Source: Akkermansiaceae bacterium (GTDB lineage: Bacteria > Verrucomicrobiota > Verrucomicrobiia > Verrucomicrobiales > Akkermansiaceae). From it: DNA of 32,041 bases. The notes beneath the pieces were generated by a model, which was not told the DNA's origin, made no database searches, and saw nothing but the letters and a program-made list of their open reading frames with translations. Positions 8,889-17,496 of this stretch are shown here, one piece after another. The stretch lies in the NCBI GenBank assembly GCA_903827375.1, contig CAIKHZ010000299.1, forward strand, positions 1 to 32,041. The letters are read 5' to 3'. How positions within the stretch are numbered: the first letter of the stretch is position 1; the number at the start of each line of letters is the position of its first letter. The position numbers were made by a program, and so were the translations under genes.

Positions 8889-9140
8889 TTATGCAGGCGT
8901 TTGGGAGCCGATCGGCGTATCGGCGGCGTCCGAGAGGCTGCCGAAGTCCGGCCAGGGCTCCGTCTGGCGCCCTTCGTTGCGCATAAAGTCGGCTAGAACC
9001 GCTGACGGGGTCATTTGGCCGCAGCGTGCGAGTTCCGGGACAATTTCCTCGAAGACCCAGCGCTGGTATTGCTCGAAGCTAAGCTTGGGCGGCGGCGGGT
9101 GCTTGGAGAAATCGGGGAACTTGAGGTCGAGGGCGTTCAT
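8889..9140 (-). CDS. Small partner protein of the nucleotidyltransferase
   Basis: An 83-residue protein beginning MNALDLKFPDFSKHPPPPKL and containing SFEQYQRWVFEEIVPELARC. I do not recognise a family. The start is well supported: its ATG (9140-9138) overlaps the TGA stop of the upstream nucleotidyltransferase (9139-9137) in an ATGA arrangement, so the two are translationally coupled. The stable coupling suggests the proteins work together, either as a two-gene toxin-antitoxin-like pair or as a substrate and its modifier. No DNA-binding or catalytic motif is evident, and the N-terminus is proline-rich. Confidence 0.7.
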   Translation of the reverse strand: MNALDLKFPDFSKHPPPPKLSFEQYQRWVFEEIVPELARCGQMTPSAVLADFMRNEGRQTEPWPDFGSLSDAADTPIGSQTPA

Positions 9141-9664
9141 GCGATCTGGCGGATCATGGCGTAGGCATGGGGGCCGGCAAAGCGCTCGCACAGGGCGTGC
9201 AAGCGGGGCTCGGTGATGGCGTGGGCATTTTCTTTCAAGAGCAAACGGATGTCGAGAAGGTCCTTGCCTTCGCGCTCGTCCTGATCCTTGAGGGCATGCA
9301 ATTTCATCGCCAGCAACGATTCAAGATCAATCACCGGAATATTGCCGTGAAGTCCCGTCCGCTGGTCGGTCATCGCCATTTTTGCAAAGGTTTCCGGGCT
9401 CACCCATAATAGATCGATGGGAGGAAATTCAGGACGGTTGATGAGCTGGAAACGCGTGGCCATCGATTGAAACGCGGTGCGAAAGCCCAGGGATGCCATC
9501 AGTGTTAGGGCCCGGCCTTCATCCGCCCTCGAGCAGATCCAATCGACGTCCCTCGTGAAGCGGGAGTATCCATGGTGACAAACCGCCCACCCCCCTGCCA
9601 GCAAAAGTGGGATGCCGTCGCGCTCAAAGCGCTGATAAAGTGAATGGGCAAAATCCGGGAGCAT
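9137..9664 (-). CDS. Nucleotidyltransferase-fold protein, AbiEii/MNT-like
   Basis: This 175-residue protein has the nucleotidyltransferase signature G24-G-W-A-V then RFTRDVDW, with metal-binding D39 and D41. The later segment MKLHALKDQDEREGKDLLDI is typical of the AbiEii-like branch, where a lysine and aspartates line the active site. Characterised relatives include AbiEii toxins (type IV systems) that transfer nucleotides to tRNA, and others that are plain transferases of unknown substrate. The downstream partner is coupled by a 4-base overlap but is unlike AbiEi. Therefore a toxin role is inference. The start ATG at 9664 is the only good candidate. Confidence 0.75.
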   Translation of the reverse strand: MLPDFAHSLYQRFERDGIPLLLAGGWAVCHHGYSRFTRDVDWICSRADEGRALTLMASLGFRTAFQSMATRFQLINRPEFPPIDLLWVSPETFAKMAMTDQRTGLHGNIPVIDLESLLAMKLHALKDQDEREGKDLLDIRLLLKENAHAITEPRLHALCERFAGPHAYAMIRQIA

Positions 9665-9733
9665 GCGCTTGGAACGGATGGTACGCGGCCTAACGGGTAA
9701 CGGCCGCCATCTGGCGGTGAGACGGTGGCCGAT

Positions 9734-11464
9734 TTAATGCAGCCAGACGTAGAGCACGCCGACGACAGCGAAGAGAATGAGGGTCACCATGCGCGGGTCG
9801 CTGGCTCCTGTGACGGGTCCCTTGAGGAAAGCCAAGGGATGATCCCAACAGACTTTGGCGACTTCCTCGGCAGGCATCGGCGGGGTCATCAGGCTGGTGA
9901 TCACGTAGATGGCGACGCAAAAGACGACCAGCAACGGGCCGACCAGCATGAAGGGCACGCCCAAGCCGACTTGCGGATCGGAGACCAAGCCGGAAAAATC
10001 CTTCTGCACCTTATCCGCCGCCAGAAACATTTTGCCGATGCTCGGCAAGTCCGCCACAAAATAGATAATCCCGATGAGCGAACCGATGTACAACGTCGCC
10101 ATCGCGGCTTGTTTGGTGCCGCGTTTCCATAACAAGCCTAACACAAATACCGTGGTCACCGCCGGGGCGAAGGTCATCGGAATCTTGTTGATGGCCTCGA
10201 AGATGGTGCTGAATTGCTTGCCCTGGGTGGACCACAGCATCGCCAGAACCATGATCACTCCGGTGGCGATTCGGCCGATGACCACCGTGCGCCGGTCGCT
10301 GGTGTCTGGACGGGCACGCTTGACGATGTCCAGCGAAATGAGGGTGGCGCAACTGTTGAGTGCGGCGGCCATGCAGCTCATCAGGGCGGCGGCCATGCTG
10401 GCGGCGAGCAAGCCCTTGAGGCCGACGGGGATGAGGTGTTTGATCAAGGATGGCAGCATGGTGTTGTAATCCCAATCGCCGGTGGCGGGATCTTTATCCA
10501 AGGCAATCACCCCCTTTTGCCATAACACATAACCGATCACCCCTGGCAACACCATCAGGAACACCGGCGTGATCTTGAGAAACCCGGCAAACAATGCGCC
10601 ATTCTGCGCGTCCTTGAGACTTTTCGCACCGAGCACCCGCTGCACGTGCGTCTGGTCGGCACACCAGTACCAGATTCCTAAAATCGGATAGCCCAACAAC
10701 ACGCTGAGCCATGAGTACTCGTTGAGGTGCCCTTTGCCATCGATGATGGGCTGGAGCATGTTCAACTGCCCGGGTGCCGCCGCTGCCTTGAGAGTGGCCA
10801 TGTCATGCACCCCGGCACTTGGCAACGCCATGATGCCCAACACCGTGACGAGCGTTGCGCCACCAAGCAGCAGGCAGACCTGGATATTTTCGGTCATCAC
10901 CACGGCCCTGAGGCCACCCAGCACGGTATAAGTCACGGTGAACAACGAGAGCACGATAATGGTGTACTCCATCGGCACGCCAAGGAAGCTATAAAACACC
11001 TTGGCCGCCGCAAACAGGCTGATGCCGATGTGAATGAGCAGCGCACCTAACAATCCGATGACAGCCAGAAACGTGCGGGCCTGCGGACAATAGCGCCGCT
11101 CCATGAACTCCGGCAGGGTCGATACCCCTGAGTTGATGTAAAACGGTGCGAACACCAGCGCCAGGGTCATCAGGGTGAAGCACGCCATCCACTCGAAGTT
11201 GCCGATGACCATCCCTTTCCTGGCACCGTCTGCGGCCAAGCCCACCAGATGAAGGGTTGAAATGTTAGAGGTGAACACGGCGGCACCGACGGTGAACCAG
11301 CCGAGCGACTTATTGGCCAGGAAATACTGCTGGGACGAGGTATTGCGGCGGTAGCCGATCCAGATGCCGAAGGCCGTGATGCCGATCAGGTACACTGCGA
11401 TGACCACTGGATCGATCCAAGTAGGCAGTGATGAGGATGCTAGCAAGTTAGGAAAAACATTCAT
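9734..11464 (-). CDS. Sodium/solute symporter, SSS family
   Basis: The 576-residue membrane protein has about 13-14 hydrophobic segments and the sodium:solute symporter signature around VLGGLRAVVMTENIQ. It should bring a solute into the cell with sodium. The closest family feel is the sugar/SGLT-like branch (WYWCADQTHVQRVLGAKSLKDA region). It is the last gene of a three-gene minus-strand cluster, 30 bases after the dehydrogenase. The neighbours, a fuconolactonase-like hydrolase and a polyol/aldonate dehydrogenase, suggest the substrate is a sugar such as L-fucose or a related deoxy or acid sugar. Substrate assignment is inference from context. Confidence 0.88.
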   Translation of the reverse strand: MNVFPNLLASSSLPTWIDPVVIAVYLIGITAFGIWIGYRRNTSSQQYFLANKSLGWFTVGAAVFTSNISTLHLVGLAADGARKGMVIGNFEWMACFTLMTLALVFAPFYINSGVSTLPEFMERRYCPQARTFLAVIGLLGALLIHIGISLFAAAKVFYSFLGVPMEYTIIVLSLFTVTYTVLGGLRAVVMTENIQVCLLLGGATLVTVLGIMALPSAGVHDMATLKAAAAPGQLNMLQPIIDGKGHLNEYSWLSVLLGYPILGIWYWCADQTHVQRVLGAKSLKDAQNGALFAGFLKITPVFLMVLPGVIGYVLWQKGVIALDKDPATGDWDYNTMLPSLIKHLIPVGLKGLLAASMAAALMSCMAAALNSCATLISLDIVKRARPDTSDRRTVVIGRIATGVIMVLAMLWSTQGKQFSTIFEAINKIPMTFAPAVTTVFVLGLLWKRGTKQAAMATLYIGSLIGIIYFVADLPSIGKMFLAADKVQKDFSGLVSDPQVGLGVPFMLVGPLLVVFCVAIYVITSLMTPPMPAEEVAKVCWDHPLAFLKGPVTGASDPRMVTLILFAVVGVLYVWLH

Positions 11465-11494
11465 GGGATTAGGGATGGATGGTTGGGGTGATGC

Positions 11495-12547
11495 CTAGCT
11501 GATTTGGAGTTGCACTTTGATGACGTCGTCCTTGGCGAAAGAACGCTGCATGGCCAGCGGCAGTTCTACCAGCGAAAAAACTTCGCTGAGCAACGGATCC
11601 AGATGGATCCGGCCGGCTTCTACCAGTCGGATCGCCTCGCCAAACACATCGCCATACCGGAATGAGCCAATAAATTGAGTCTCGTTTACCATCAGATGAT
11701 TGGCTGGCAACCCCACGTCCTCACTGCCGATGGTGCCGATTTGCACGATGGTACCGCCGGGGCGAACCAGATCAAATGCTTGGCGCAAGGCTGGTGGCGC
11801 GCCGGACGCCTCGAAAATCACGTCAAATCCGTCGCCGGTGAGTTCGCGGACCCGTTCCGGCAAATGGGCGGCAGCCGGGTCCAGCACGGCGTCGGCGTGC
11901 AGTTTGAGGGCGGTGTGGCGGCGGCCCTCGACGACGTCGCTGAGCACCACCGGGGTGGCACCGAACGCCCGCGCGGTGAGCATAACCAACAAGCCGATCG
12001 GGCCGCCGCCGGTTACCAGCACGCGCTTGCCTGCCAGTACCCCGGCCCGTTTGACGGCGTGCAGAGCCACTGCGAAGGGTTCCATCAATGCGCCGATGCC
12101 GTCGTCCATCGATGCTGGCAGCAGGTGGCACTGGTCGGCCCGCACGGTGACAAATTCCGCGAACGCGCCATCCGTTGGCGGGTTGGTGCTTCCACTGCCA
12201 AGCATGATGGTCCGGCGGCAGAGGTTGCCTCGGCCGGCTTTGCAATACTCGCAGACGCCGCAGGCACGGGCCGGGTTGACGGTGACGCGGGAACCGACGG
12301 CCGGGGACATCACATCATCGGCCAGGGCGGCGACCTCGGCGGTGAACTCATGCCCGAGGATAAATGGCCCGGACGGCACGAAGCAGCCGCAGTAGCCGTG
12401 TTGGAAGTAATGCATATCCGAGCCGCAAATGCCGGCGCGGCGCACCCGCAGCAGCACCATACCCGGGCGCAGGGTGGGCGGCGCGACCCGCTCCACGCGC
12501 AAATCTTTGGCTCCGTGCAGGACGCCGGCTAACATGGTATCACTCAT
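11495..12547 (-). CDS. Zinc-dependent dehydrogenase, L-idonate 5-dehydrogenase-like
   Basis: The 350-residue protein is a medium-chain zinc dehydrogenase. The catalytic zinc site is in AGICGSDMHYFQHG and GHEF, and the structural zinc site is the four-cysteine loop in CGVCEYCKAGRGNLC. The NAD(P)-binding Rossmann motif is VTGGGPIGLL. The CGSDMHYFQHG stretch is characteristic of L-idonate 5-dehydrogenase and related sugar-acid or polyol dehydrogenases. Its ATG overlaps the stop of the upstream lactonase by four bases (ATGA), so the two are translationally coupled. In this cluster it could oxidise the open-chain sugar acid released by the lactonase, or produce its lactone; the exact substrate is not determinable here. 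Confidence 0.88.
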   Translation of the reverse strand: MSDTMLAGVLHGAKDLRVERVAPPTLRPGMVLLRVRRAGICGSDMHYFQHGYCGCFVPSGPFILGHEFTAEVAALADDVMSPAVGSRVTVNPARACGVCEYCKAGRGNLCRRTIMLGSGSTNPPTDGAFAEFVTVRADQCHLLPASMDDGIGALMEPFAVALHAVKRAGVLAGKRVLVTGGGPIGLLVMLTARAFGATPVVLSDVVEGRRHTALKLHADAVLDPAAAHLPERVRELTGDGFDVIFEASGAPPALRQAFDLVRPGGTIVQIGTIGSEDVGLPANHLMVNETQFIGSFRYGDVFGEAIRLVEAGRIHLDPLLSEVFSLVELPLAMQRSFAKDDVIKVQLQIS

Positions 12548-13392
12548 GGGATGTCGAAAGTTGGTTTAATTTTGTAAAACCGGGCGCAGTTGCCGCCGAG
12601 AATTGCCTCGCGCTCTGCTACCGGAAATTGTTGGATATACTCGCTGACGATGTTCATGGTGGCGGCGTAAGTGCCGGACAAGGTACACACTGGCCAGTCC
12701 GAACCGATCATCACGCGCCGCGGGCCGAACGCATCCATCACGGCATCCAGATAGCGGTGGAAGTCGGTGGCCTGCCACTGTTGCCAGGTGGCCTCGGTGA
12801 CCATGCCGGAGAGTTTGCAAAAAACATTGGGGAAGGCGGCCAAGCGGCTCAGGTCCTCACGCCACGGCGACAACTCCCCTGCGGCGATGGCCGGCTTTGC
12901 CAGGTGATCGAGCACGAAGCGCTGTTCGGGAAACTCTTCCACCAGTGCCGTCGCCACTGACAGATGCTTTGGAAAAATCAACAGGTCATAGCAGAGGTCG
13001 TGCCCGCTGAGTTGGCCAATGCCGCGGCGGAAGTCGGGCCGCAACATGAAGGCGTCGTCCGCCTCGTCATGGACGACGTGGCGCACACCCACCAGCTTGG
13101 GATGGCGGGCGAAGCGTGCCAATGGGTCGGTGAGCTCTGGCGAACAAAGGTCCACCCAGCCGACCACTCCTTTGATGAAGTCATGAGCGTCGGCAAGTTC
13201 CAACAGCCACGCGGTTTCTTCGGGCATCTGCCGGGCCTGCACCGCGATGCAGCCGTCAAACCCGATGGAGTCGAGCAGCGGCGCGAGTTCTTCTGGCAGA
13301 TAGTCACGCCGCAGGACCTGCATCGCCTCGCTCATCCAAACCTGCTGGGCCGGATGGTATTGCCAAAAATGCTGATGGGCGTCGAGCTTCAT
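12544..13392 (-). CDS. L-fuconolactonase-like amidohydrolase (COG3618)
   Basis: The 282-residue protein begins MKLDAHQHFW, with the H6-x-H8 metal motif of the amidohydrolase superfamily. It continues with FVLDHLAKP and MIGSDWPV, all hallmarks of COG3618. Characterised members hydrolyse L-fucono-1,5-lactone or L-rhamnono-lactone in non-phosphorylating sugar oxidation routes. ATG 13392 was chosen because AGGGGA lies about 6 bases upstream and it gives the family N-terminus; a longer frame to 13443 lacks support. It is the first gene of the lactonase-dehydrogenase-symporter operon. No repressor gene is adjacent. Confidence 0.87.
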   Translation of the reverse strand: MKLDAHQHFWQYHPAQQVWMSEAMQVLRRDYLPEELAPLLDSIGFDGCIAVQARQMPEETAWLLELADAHDFIKGVVGWVDLCSPELTDPLARFARHPKLVGVRHVVHDEADDAFMLRPDFRRGIGQLSGHDLCYDLLIFPKHLSVATALVEEFPEQRFVLDHLAKPAIAAGELSPWREDLSRLAAFPNVFCKLSGMVTEATWQQWQATDFHRYLDAVMDAFGPRRVMIGSDWPVCTLSGTYAATMNIVSEYIQQFPVAEREAILGGNCARFYKIKPTFDIP

Positions 13393-13492
13393 GAGTCCCC
13401 TGTCGGTCTTAGCCAGGCCCAGCATGTCTGAGGCCCAGCACACTGGCGAGTGCCAAATTCAAAGAGCCTGACGACGGGCAAGCCCTGCTACC

Positions 13493-13864
13493 TCAGTATT
13501 TCCAATTCAGGGCACCTTTTTTCAGGGCGTACACGTAGGCCACGGCCAAACTGCCAGCGAATCCGGCCATGCTCACCAGCACCACTGGATTTAGGCGTGC
13601 CAAATCTCGGAATTGCAGCGCCCACGGGTACATGAAAACCACTTCGATGTCGAAGATCACAAACAACATCGCCACCAGATAGAATTTTACTGAAAACCGT
13701 GGTGCGCCCTCACCCACCGGCAACATCCCGCATTCGTACGGAATATCCTTGGTCGCATTGCGCTTGGCCGAACGCCCAAACACGACACTCAAAATCAACA
13801 CGATCGCGGCAAAGCCAATGACCACGAGGACTTGCAGCAGGACGGGTAGGTAGGTGGAAAGCAT
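13493..13864 (-). CDS. nuoA: NADH-quinone oxidoreductase subunit A
   Basis: The 123-residue, three-helix membrane protein is subunit A of respiratory complex I. The conserved loop is complete: KDIPYECGMLPVGEGAPRFS followed by VKFYLVAMLFVIFDIEVVFM. The cysteine in YECG is the one that changes accessibility during the active/deactive transition in complex I. Usually nuoA is followed by nuoB, C and D. Here the next gene on the strand is the fuconolactonase, 100 bases away, so this nuoA stands alone. The sequence looks intact and functional, so the rest of complex I is presumably encoded elsewhere. Confidence 0.93.
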   Translation of the reverse strand: MLSTYLPVLLQVLVVIGFAAIVLILSVVFGRSAKRNATKDIPYECGMLPVGEGAPRFSVKFYLVAMLFVIFDIEVVFMYPWALQFRDLARLNPVVLVSMAGFAGSLAVAYVYALKKGALNWKY

Positions 13865-13917
13865 GGGCTGAATGTTGGCTGGAGCTGTTTTAGTTTGGCA
13901 GGCCGGGTTTGGCCAAT

Positions 13918-13948
13918 AAAAAAACCGCGGCCCTTTCAGGTGCGGCTT
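13918..13948 (-). terminator. Rho-independent terminator
   Basis: On the minus strand the stem AGCCGC...GCGGTT (one G-U pair) encloses an inner CCT-GAA-AGG hairpin and is followed by a run of seven T residues (A7 at 13918-13924 on the plus strand). It lies just after the 103-residue hypothetical gene and before nuoA. It therefore ends transcription of that gene and separates it from nuoA. Confidence 0.7.
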
Positions 13949-13972
13949 TCTTGGGGTTTTCCAAATTAATTC

Positions 13973-14284
13973 TCAATCGTCGTCCAGCTGCGAGGCCATG
14001 TATGTGCTCGACGCCTCATGCACCCGGGAAGTACCACGGTATTCCTTACCAATTTTTTCCACCAATCCCCGGGTCACCAGGTTCTGCAGTTTTTCATAAG
14101 CCCGCAAACGCAACATCTCTTCGCCACCACTCACCGCATTGCGCAGTTTCAAATTGGCAAAGACCCTCTCAAACAAATCGTTGAAGCCAAAGATCTTTTT
14201 CTCGGCCATTACGTTCACCAATTCGTCGGTAACGTGATCTGGAAGACGTCGAGAAAACCGACTGCGTTTTGTGGAGGTTGTCAT
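13973..14284 (-). CDS. Conserved-looking hypothetical protein, possibly winged-helix
   Basis: The 103-residue protein begins MTTSTKRSRFSRRLPDHVTD and contains LVTRGLVEKIGKEYRG, a segment that reads like the recognition helix and wing of a small winged-helix domain. A basic N-terminal arm (residues 1-15) could touch nucleic acid. The centre (FNDLFERVFANLKLRNAVSG) is helical. I do not recognise the family. It is a single-gene transcription unit with a clear terminator downstream. A DNA- or RNA-binding role is inference. Confidence 0.7.
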   Translation of the reverse strand: MTTSTKRSRFSRRLPDHVTDELVNVMAEKKIFGFNDLFERVFANLKLRNAVSGGEEMLRLRAYEKLQNLVTRGLVEKIGKEYRGTSRVHEASSTYMASQLDDD

Positions 14285-14402
14285 AACGGAGGAAGCTTAG
14301 CACCCATTTCCGAAAAAGCCAGTCTAAATATTCCGACGGCTGACAGGCTCGTTAAACTGCGGTCGCCAGGGAGGATTTCCTGTGGTTTTTGCGGATGCTG
14401 GC

Positions 14403-14457
14403 TTGACAGGTTGGAATTTCTGTCCATTCTGCTGCGCCCGCCGCGTCGGAAACGCGG
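14403..14457 (+). promoter_or_regulatory. Candidate promoter and leader hairpin of rpmE2
   Basis: A perfect -35 box TTGACA (14403-14408) is followed after 16 bases by CATTCT (14425-14430), a fair -10. About 10 bases later the transcript would carry a hairpin, CCGCGT-cggaa-ACGCGG (14441-14457), ending 18 bases before the rpmE2 ATG. L31 genes in other bacteria are commonly controlled at the leader, by zinc or by ribosomal protein binding, so the hairpin may be regulatory. This is inference; the stem is only six pairs. Confidence 0.45.
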
Positions 14458-14475
14458 TGAGAGCCCCCTATCCCA

Positions 14476-14745
14476 ATGAAAAAGGACCTTCATCCGAAAT
14501 ACAATCCGGTCGTGTTCGTGGACATGAGCACCGGCCATCGTTTCATCTCACGCTCCACCAAGACCTCGGACCGCAAAGAGGTCATTGATGGCGTCGAGCA
14601 CAGTCTCATTTCCATTGGTGTGACGTCCGCATCCCATCCGTTCTACACCGGCCAAAACCAGTTTGTCGATACCGAAGGACGCATCGACAAATTCCAAAAG
14701 CGCTTTGGCACGGTGCGCCGCATTGGCAAGCCCAAGCTCGCCTGA
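14476..14745 (+). CDS. rpmE2: 50S ribosomal protein L31, type B
   Basis: The 89-residue protein starts [20 protein letters not shown] and contains SHPFYTGQ and the [11 protein letters not shown] block typical of type B L31. It has no cysteine at all, so it is the zinc-independent (C-minus) form. In bacteria with both forms this paralogue replaces zinc-binding L31 under zinc limitation. Here it may be the only copy, which the window cannot tell. It is followed after nine bases by hisF on the same strand. Confidence 0.95.
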   Translation: MKKDLHPKYNPVVFVDMSTGHRFISRSTKTSDRKEVIDGVEHSLISIGVTSASHPFYTGQNQFVDTEGRIDKFQKRFGTVRRIGKPKLA

Positions 14746-14754
14746 GCCGATCGC

Positions 14755-15531
14755 GTGCTTGCCAAACGCATCATTCCCTGTCTCGACGTCACCGACGGCC
14801 GCGTCGTCAAAGGTGTCAATTTTGTTGATCTCATTGATGCCGGCGATCCGGTTGAATGTGCGCTGGCGTACAACGCCCAGGAAGCTGACGAGCTGGTGTT
14901 TCTGGACATCACTGCGTCATCAGATCGCCGCCGCACCATGGTTGACGTGGTGCGTCGTACCGCCGAGCATTGCTTCATCCCGCTGACCGTCGGGGGCGGA
15001 ATTCGCTGCGTCGAGGACATGCGTGAGATGCTTTTGGCTGGAGCTGACAAAGTGGGCATCAACACCGCTGCGGTCAACCAGCCCGGGTTGGTGGATGCCG
15101 GGGCTAAGGCGTTTGGCAGCCAATGCATTGTGGTGGCCATCGATGCCAAGCGCGAGGGACCCGGCAAGTGGAGTGTGTACACCCATGGTGGCCGCACCCC
15201 CACTGGCCTTGATGCCGTGGAATGGGCCTGCCAAGTTTGGCGCCGTGGTGCCGGGGAAATCCTCCTTACCAGCATGGACGCCGATGGCACCCAAGCCGGT
15301 TATGACGTCGCGCTGACTGCCGCCATATCCACTGCGGTGGGCATCCCGGTCATCGCCAGCGGCGGTGCCGGCACCCTCGATCACATGGTCGATGTGCTTC
15401 AAGCCGGTAAGGCCGATGCCGTGCTTGCCGCCAGTATTTTTCATTTTGGTCACTTCACGGTTGCGGATGCCAAGCGCCACTTTGCGGCCTGCGGTATTCC
15501 GGTGCGGCCGCCATGCCAACTGGGGGTCTGA
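14755..15531 (+). CDS. hisF: Imidazole glycerol phosphate synthase, cyclase subunit
   Basis: The 258-residue TIM-barrel enzyme makes imidazole glycerol phosphate and AICAR from PRFAR and ammonia supplied by HisH, in histidine biosynthesis. The start [20 protein letters not shown] holds catalytic D11; the second catalytic aspartate is in VVAIDAKRE. The phosphate-binding loops VGGGIR and ASGGAG are present. The start codon is GTG, nine bases after the rpmE2 stop. No other his gene is nearby, so the histidine genes are scattered. It converges on the SulP gene with 14 bases between stops. Confidence 0.96.
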   Translation: MLAKRIIPCLDVTDGRVVKGVNFVDLIDAGDPVECALAYNAQEADELVFLDITASSDRRRTMVDVVRRTAEHCFIPLTVGGGIRCVEDMREMLLAGADKVGINTAAVNQPGLVDAGAKAFGSQCIVVAIDAKREGPGKWSVYTHGGRTPTGLDAVEWACQVWRRGAGEILLTSMDADGTQAGYDVALTAAISTAVGIPVIASGGAGTLDHMVDVLQAGKADAVLAASIFHFGHFTVADAKRHFAACGIPVRPPCQLGV

Positions 15532-15545
15532 GGCAAAAGCGGGAA

Positions 15546-17417
15546 CTAGGACTTGGTGGGATCGTAGAAGATCCGGATATCGGCTTGGTTGGTGCCGAGG
15601 AGTTGCTGGGCGCGTTTGAGGGCGTCGCGGGTGGAGAGGTTGGGATTGCTGGGGGCGTTGAGGAACAGGTTGCTTTGGCCGGCCTCGCGGTCGCAGCCGG
15701 CTTGGAGAGTTTCGAGGATGCCAGATTTTTTAAGGACGCGATAGACTTCGCTGCTAGCTCCAGACACCAGCAACGAAAGATGCCTTTCCCGCATGAACAA
15801 AATCAGGTCTTCCAGAGCCATGACGCTGGTGGCGTCCAGGTGACGGGCGTTTTTCAGACGCAGGATGATCACCTTCAGCTGGGGATCGGCGATGGTGCGC
15901 TGGATTTGCGTCCGAAATAACTCGGCCGCCCCGAAAAATAAATCCCCCTCGACGTGGACAATCGAGATCGCCGGAATCGGCCGCTTGCGCTTTTCACCCA
16001 TTTCGCGCAATTCACCCACTTCGTTAAACTCATATTCGATGAGATAGGGCCGGCTCGCCTTGCGCAAAAACAGGGTGATGGATATCGCCACACCAAGGAA
16101 AATCGCCACGTGCAGCGGCGCCAACAAGGTGGCCAAAAACGTGATGACCAGCACACTCGCATCGTCGCCGGTCGATCGCAGGCAAATCTTGATGTGGCGG
16201 CCATTGAACAACGAGCACGACTGCCCGATAATCAATCCGGCGAGAGCAGCCCGCGGCAGAAAATCTATCAGCGGCACAACCCAGCCCACCGAGGCCGCAA
16301 TTAAAAGTGCGAAAACCAAGGTATAAAACCCGCAGAACATCGAGGAAAATCGCGTGAGAGCGCCGGACTCGTGGTTGAGCATCGAGCGGTTGAGGGAGCC
16401 GGAGGCGGGCATACCGCCACCCAGCGCGCTGGCCAAATTGGCCATGCCGACGCTGAACATATCTTGGTTGACGTCGGCCCGTTCCTCCGTGCGGGCGGCG
16501 AGGGTCTTGGACATCAGGGTGTTTTCCAGTGAGGCGAGGAAGGCGATGGCTAACGCAACTCCTAACAAGGTTGAAATATCGTTGAAAACCCCCTGGTGAA
16601 ACAGCCGGGGCAGCTTCGGGGCGAGATCGCCGAAACCAAACGTGACAAAGGTTTCCGCATGGGCAAACGGCCCAATGCCAAAGCGAATGAGCGGCCCAAA
16701 CAGCACCGAGGCCAACATCACCGACAAGGCAAAAGCCGGCCACTTGGGCCGCCATTTGCGCATGGCTCCGTACCCAGCCAGCGTCGTTACTCCAATTGCC
16801 ATGGACACCCAATCGGTGTGGCGAAGAGCCTTCATCAGGGCGATGAGCAGGCTGGCAAAGCTGGTTGCCGCGTGAATATCGACAAATTTGTCCAAGCCCA
16901 ACATCGGGATCAACTGGTTGGTCATGATCAGCACCGCCGCGCCGACGATGTAGCCCACGAGCACACTGCGCGACACGTATTGCAGCAAATCCGCCACCCG
17001 CAACATCGCCCCAGCCACCGCAATGAGCCCGACCATCAACGTCAGTAGCATCACCAGCTCGCTGGCCCGCCCGGCGAGGGCCGGATTGACCGAAAAAAAG
17101 CTGAAGAGCATGAAGGCGGTGGCATTGGTGGTGCCCAAAATGGTATAGCGGGAGCCTGCGAACAAGGGAGCGACGATTGCCGCGATGACCGAGCTGAGGA
17201 TGCCGTAAACAATCGGTAGCCCGGCGATGGTTGCATGGGCAATCGCTTGTGGCAGCGCAAGCATCGTCACGTTGGCCGCCGCCCGCGCATCATTGAAAAA
17301 CTTCGTCGGGTTGTAACGCCGCAGCGTGCCCACACAAGGCAACAGTCTGACGTGCTCCGTTGCGAAAAACTTCCGCGTGTTGAGCATCGCCTTGGTGAGA
17401 TTTCGCAGCAGCTTCAT
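15546..17417 (-). CDS. SulP-family anion transporter with STAS domain
   Basis: The 623-residue protein has an N-terminal membrane domain of about 12 segments (residues 40-435) with the SulP-like ALPQAIAHATIAGLP motif in the first segments. A cytoplasmic STAS domain follows at about 450-570, including GDLFFGAAELFRTQI and the anti-sigma-antagonist-like core LDATSVMALEDLI. Family members move sulfate, bicarbonate or dicarboxylates, usually with sodium or protons. The transported ion cannot be read here. The C-terminal tail of about 50 residues beyond STAS (TLQAGCDREAGQSNLFLNAP region) resembles extensions seen on other SulP proteins. It lies 79 bases after frr. Confidence 0.92.
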   Translation of the reverse strand: MKLLRNLTKAMLNTRKFFATEHVRLLPCVGTLRRYNPTKFFNDARAAANVTMLALPQAIAHATIAGLPIVYGILSSVIAAIVAPLFAGSRYTILGTTNATAFMLFSFFSVNPALAGRASELVMLLTLMVGLIAVAGAMLRVADLLQYVSRSVLVGYIVGAAVLIMTNQLIPMLGLDKFVDIHAATSFASLLIALMKALRHTDWVSMAIGVTTLAGYGAMRKWRPKWPAFALSVMLASVLFGPLIRFGIGPFAHAETFVTFGFGDLAPKLPRLFHQGVFNDISTLLGVALAIAFLASLENTLMSKTLAARTEERADVNQDMFSVGMANLASALGGGMPASGSLNRSMLNHESGALTRFSSMFCGFYTLVFALLIAASVGWVVPLIDFLPRAALAGLIIGQSCSLFNGRHIKICLRSTGDDASVLVITFLATLLAPLHVAIFLGVAISITLFLRKASRPYLIEYEFNEVGELREMGEKRKRPIPAISIVHVEGDLFFGAAELFRTQIQRTIADPQLKVIILRLKNARHLDATSVMALEDLILFMRERHLSLLVSGASSEVYRVLKKSGILETLQAGCDREAGQSNLFLNAPSNPNLSTRDALKRAQQLLGTNQADIRIFYDPTKS

Positions 17418-17496
17418 GACCTAGCCCATGGATTGCCCCGTCGCGCATCGCGGTGGCTGCTCGGCGGCTGAGTCAATATCGCGACCGCCATTCTCA

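Noticed and set aside
9704..9717. Hairpin CCGCC-atct-GGCGG after the symporter gene
   Set aside because: A perfect five-pair stem in the right place for a terminator, but no T-tract follows on the minus strand, so it was not called.
12544..13443. Longer start for the lactonase (13443)
   Set aside because: The extra 17 residues precede the conserved MKLDAHQHFW start and lack a ribosome binding site, whereas AGGGGA precedes 13392.
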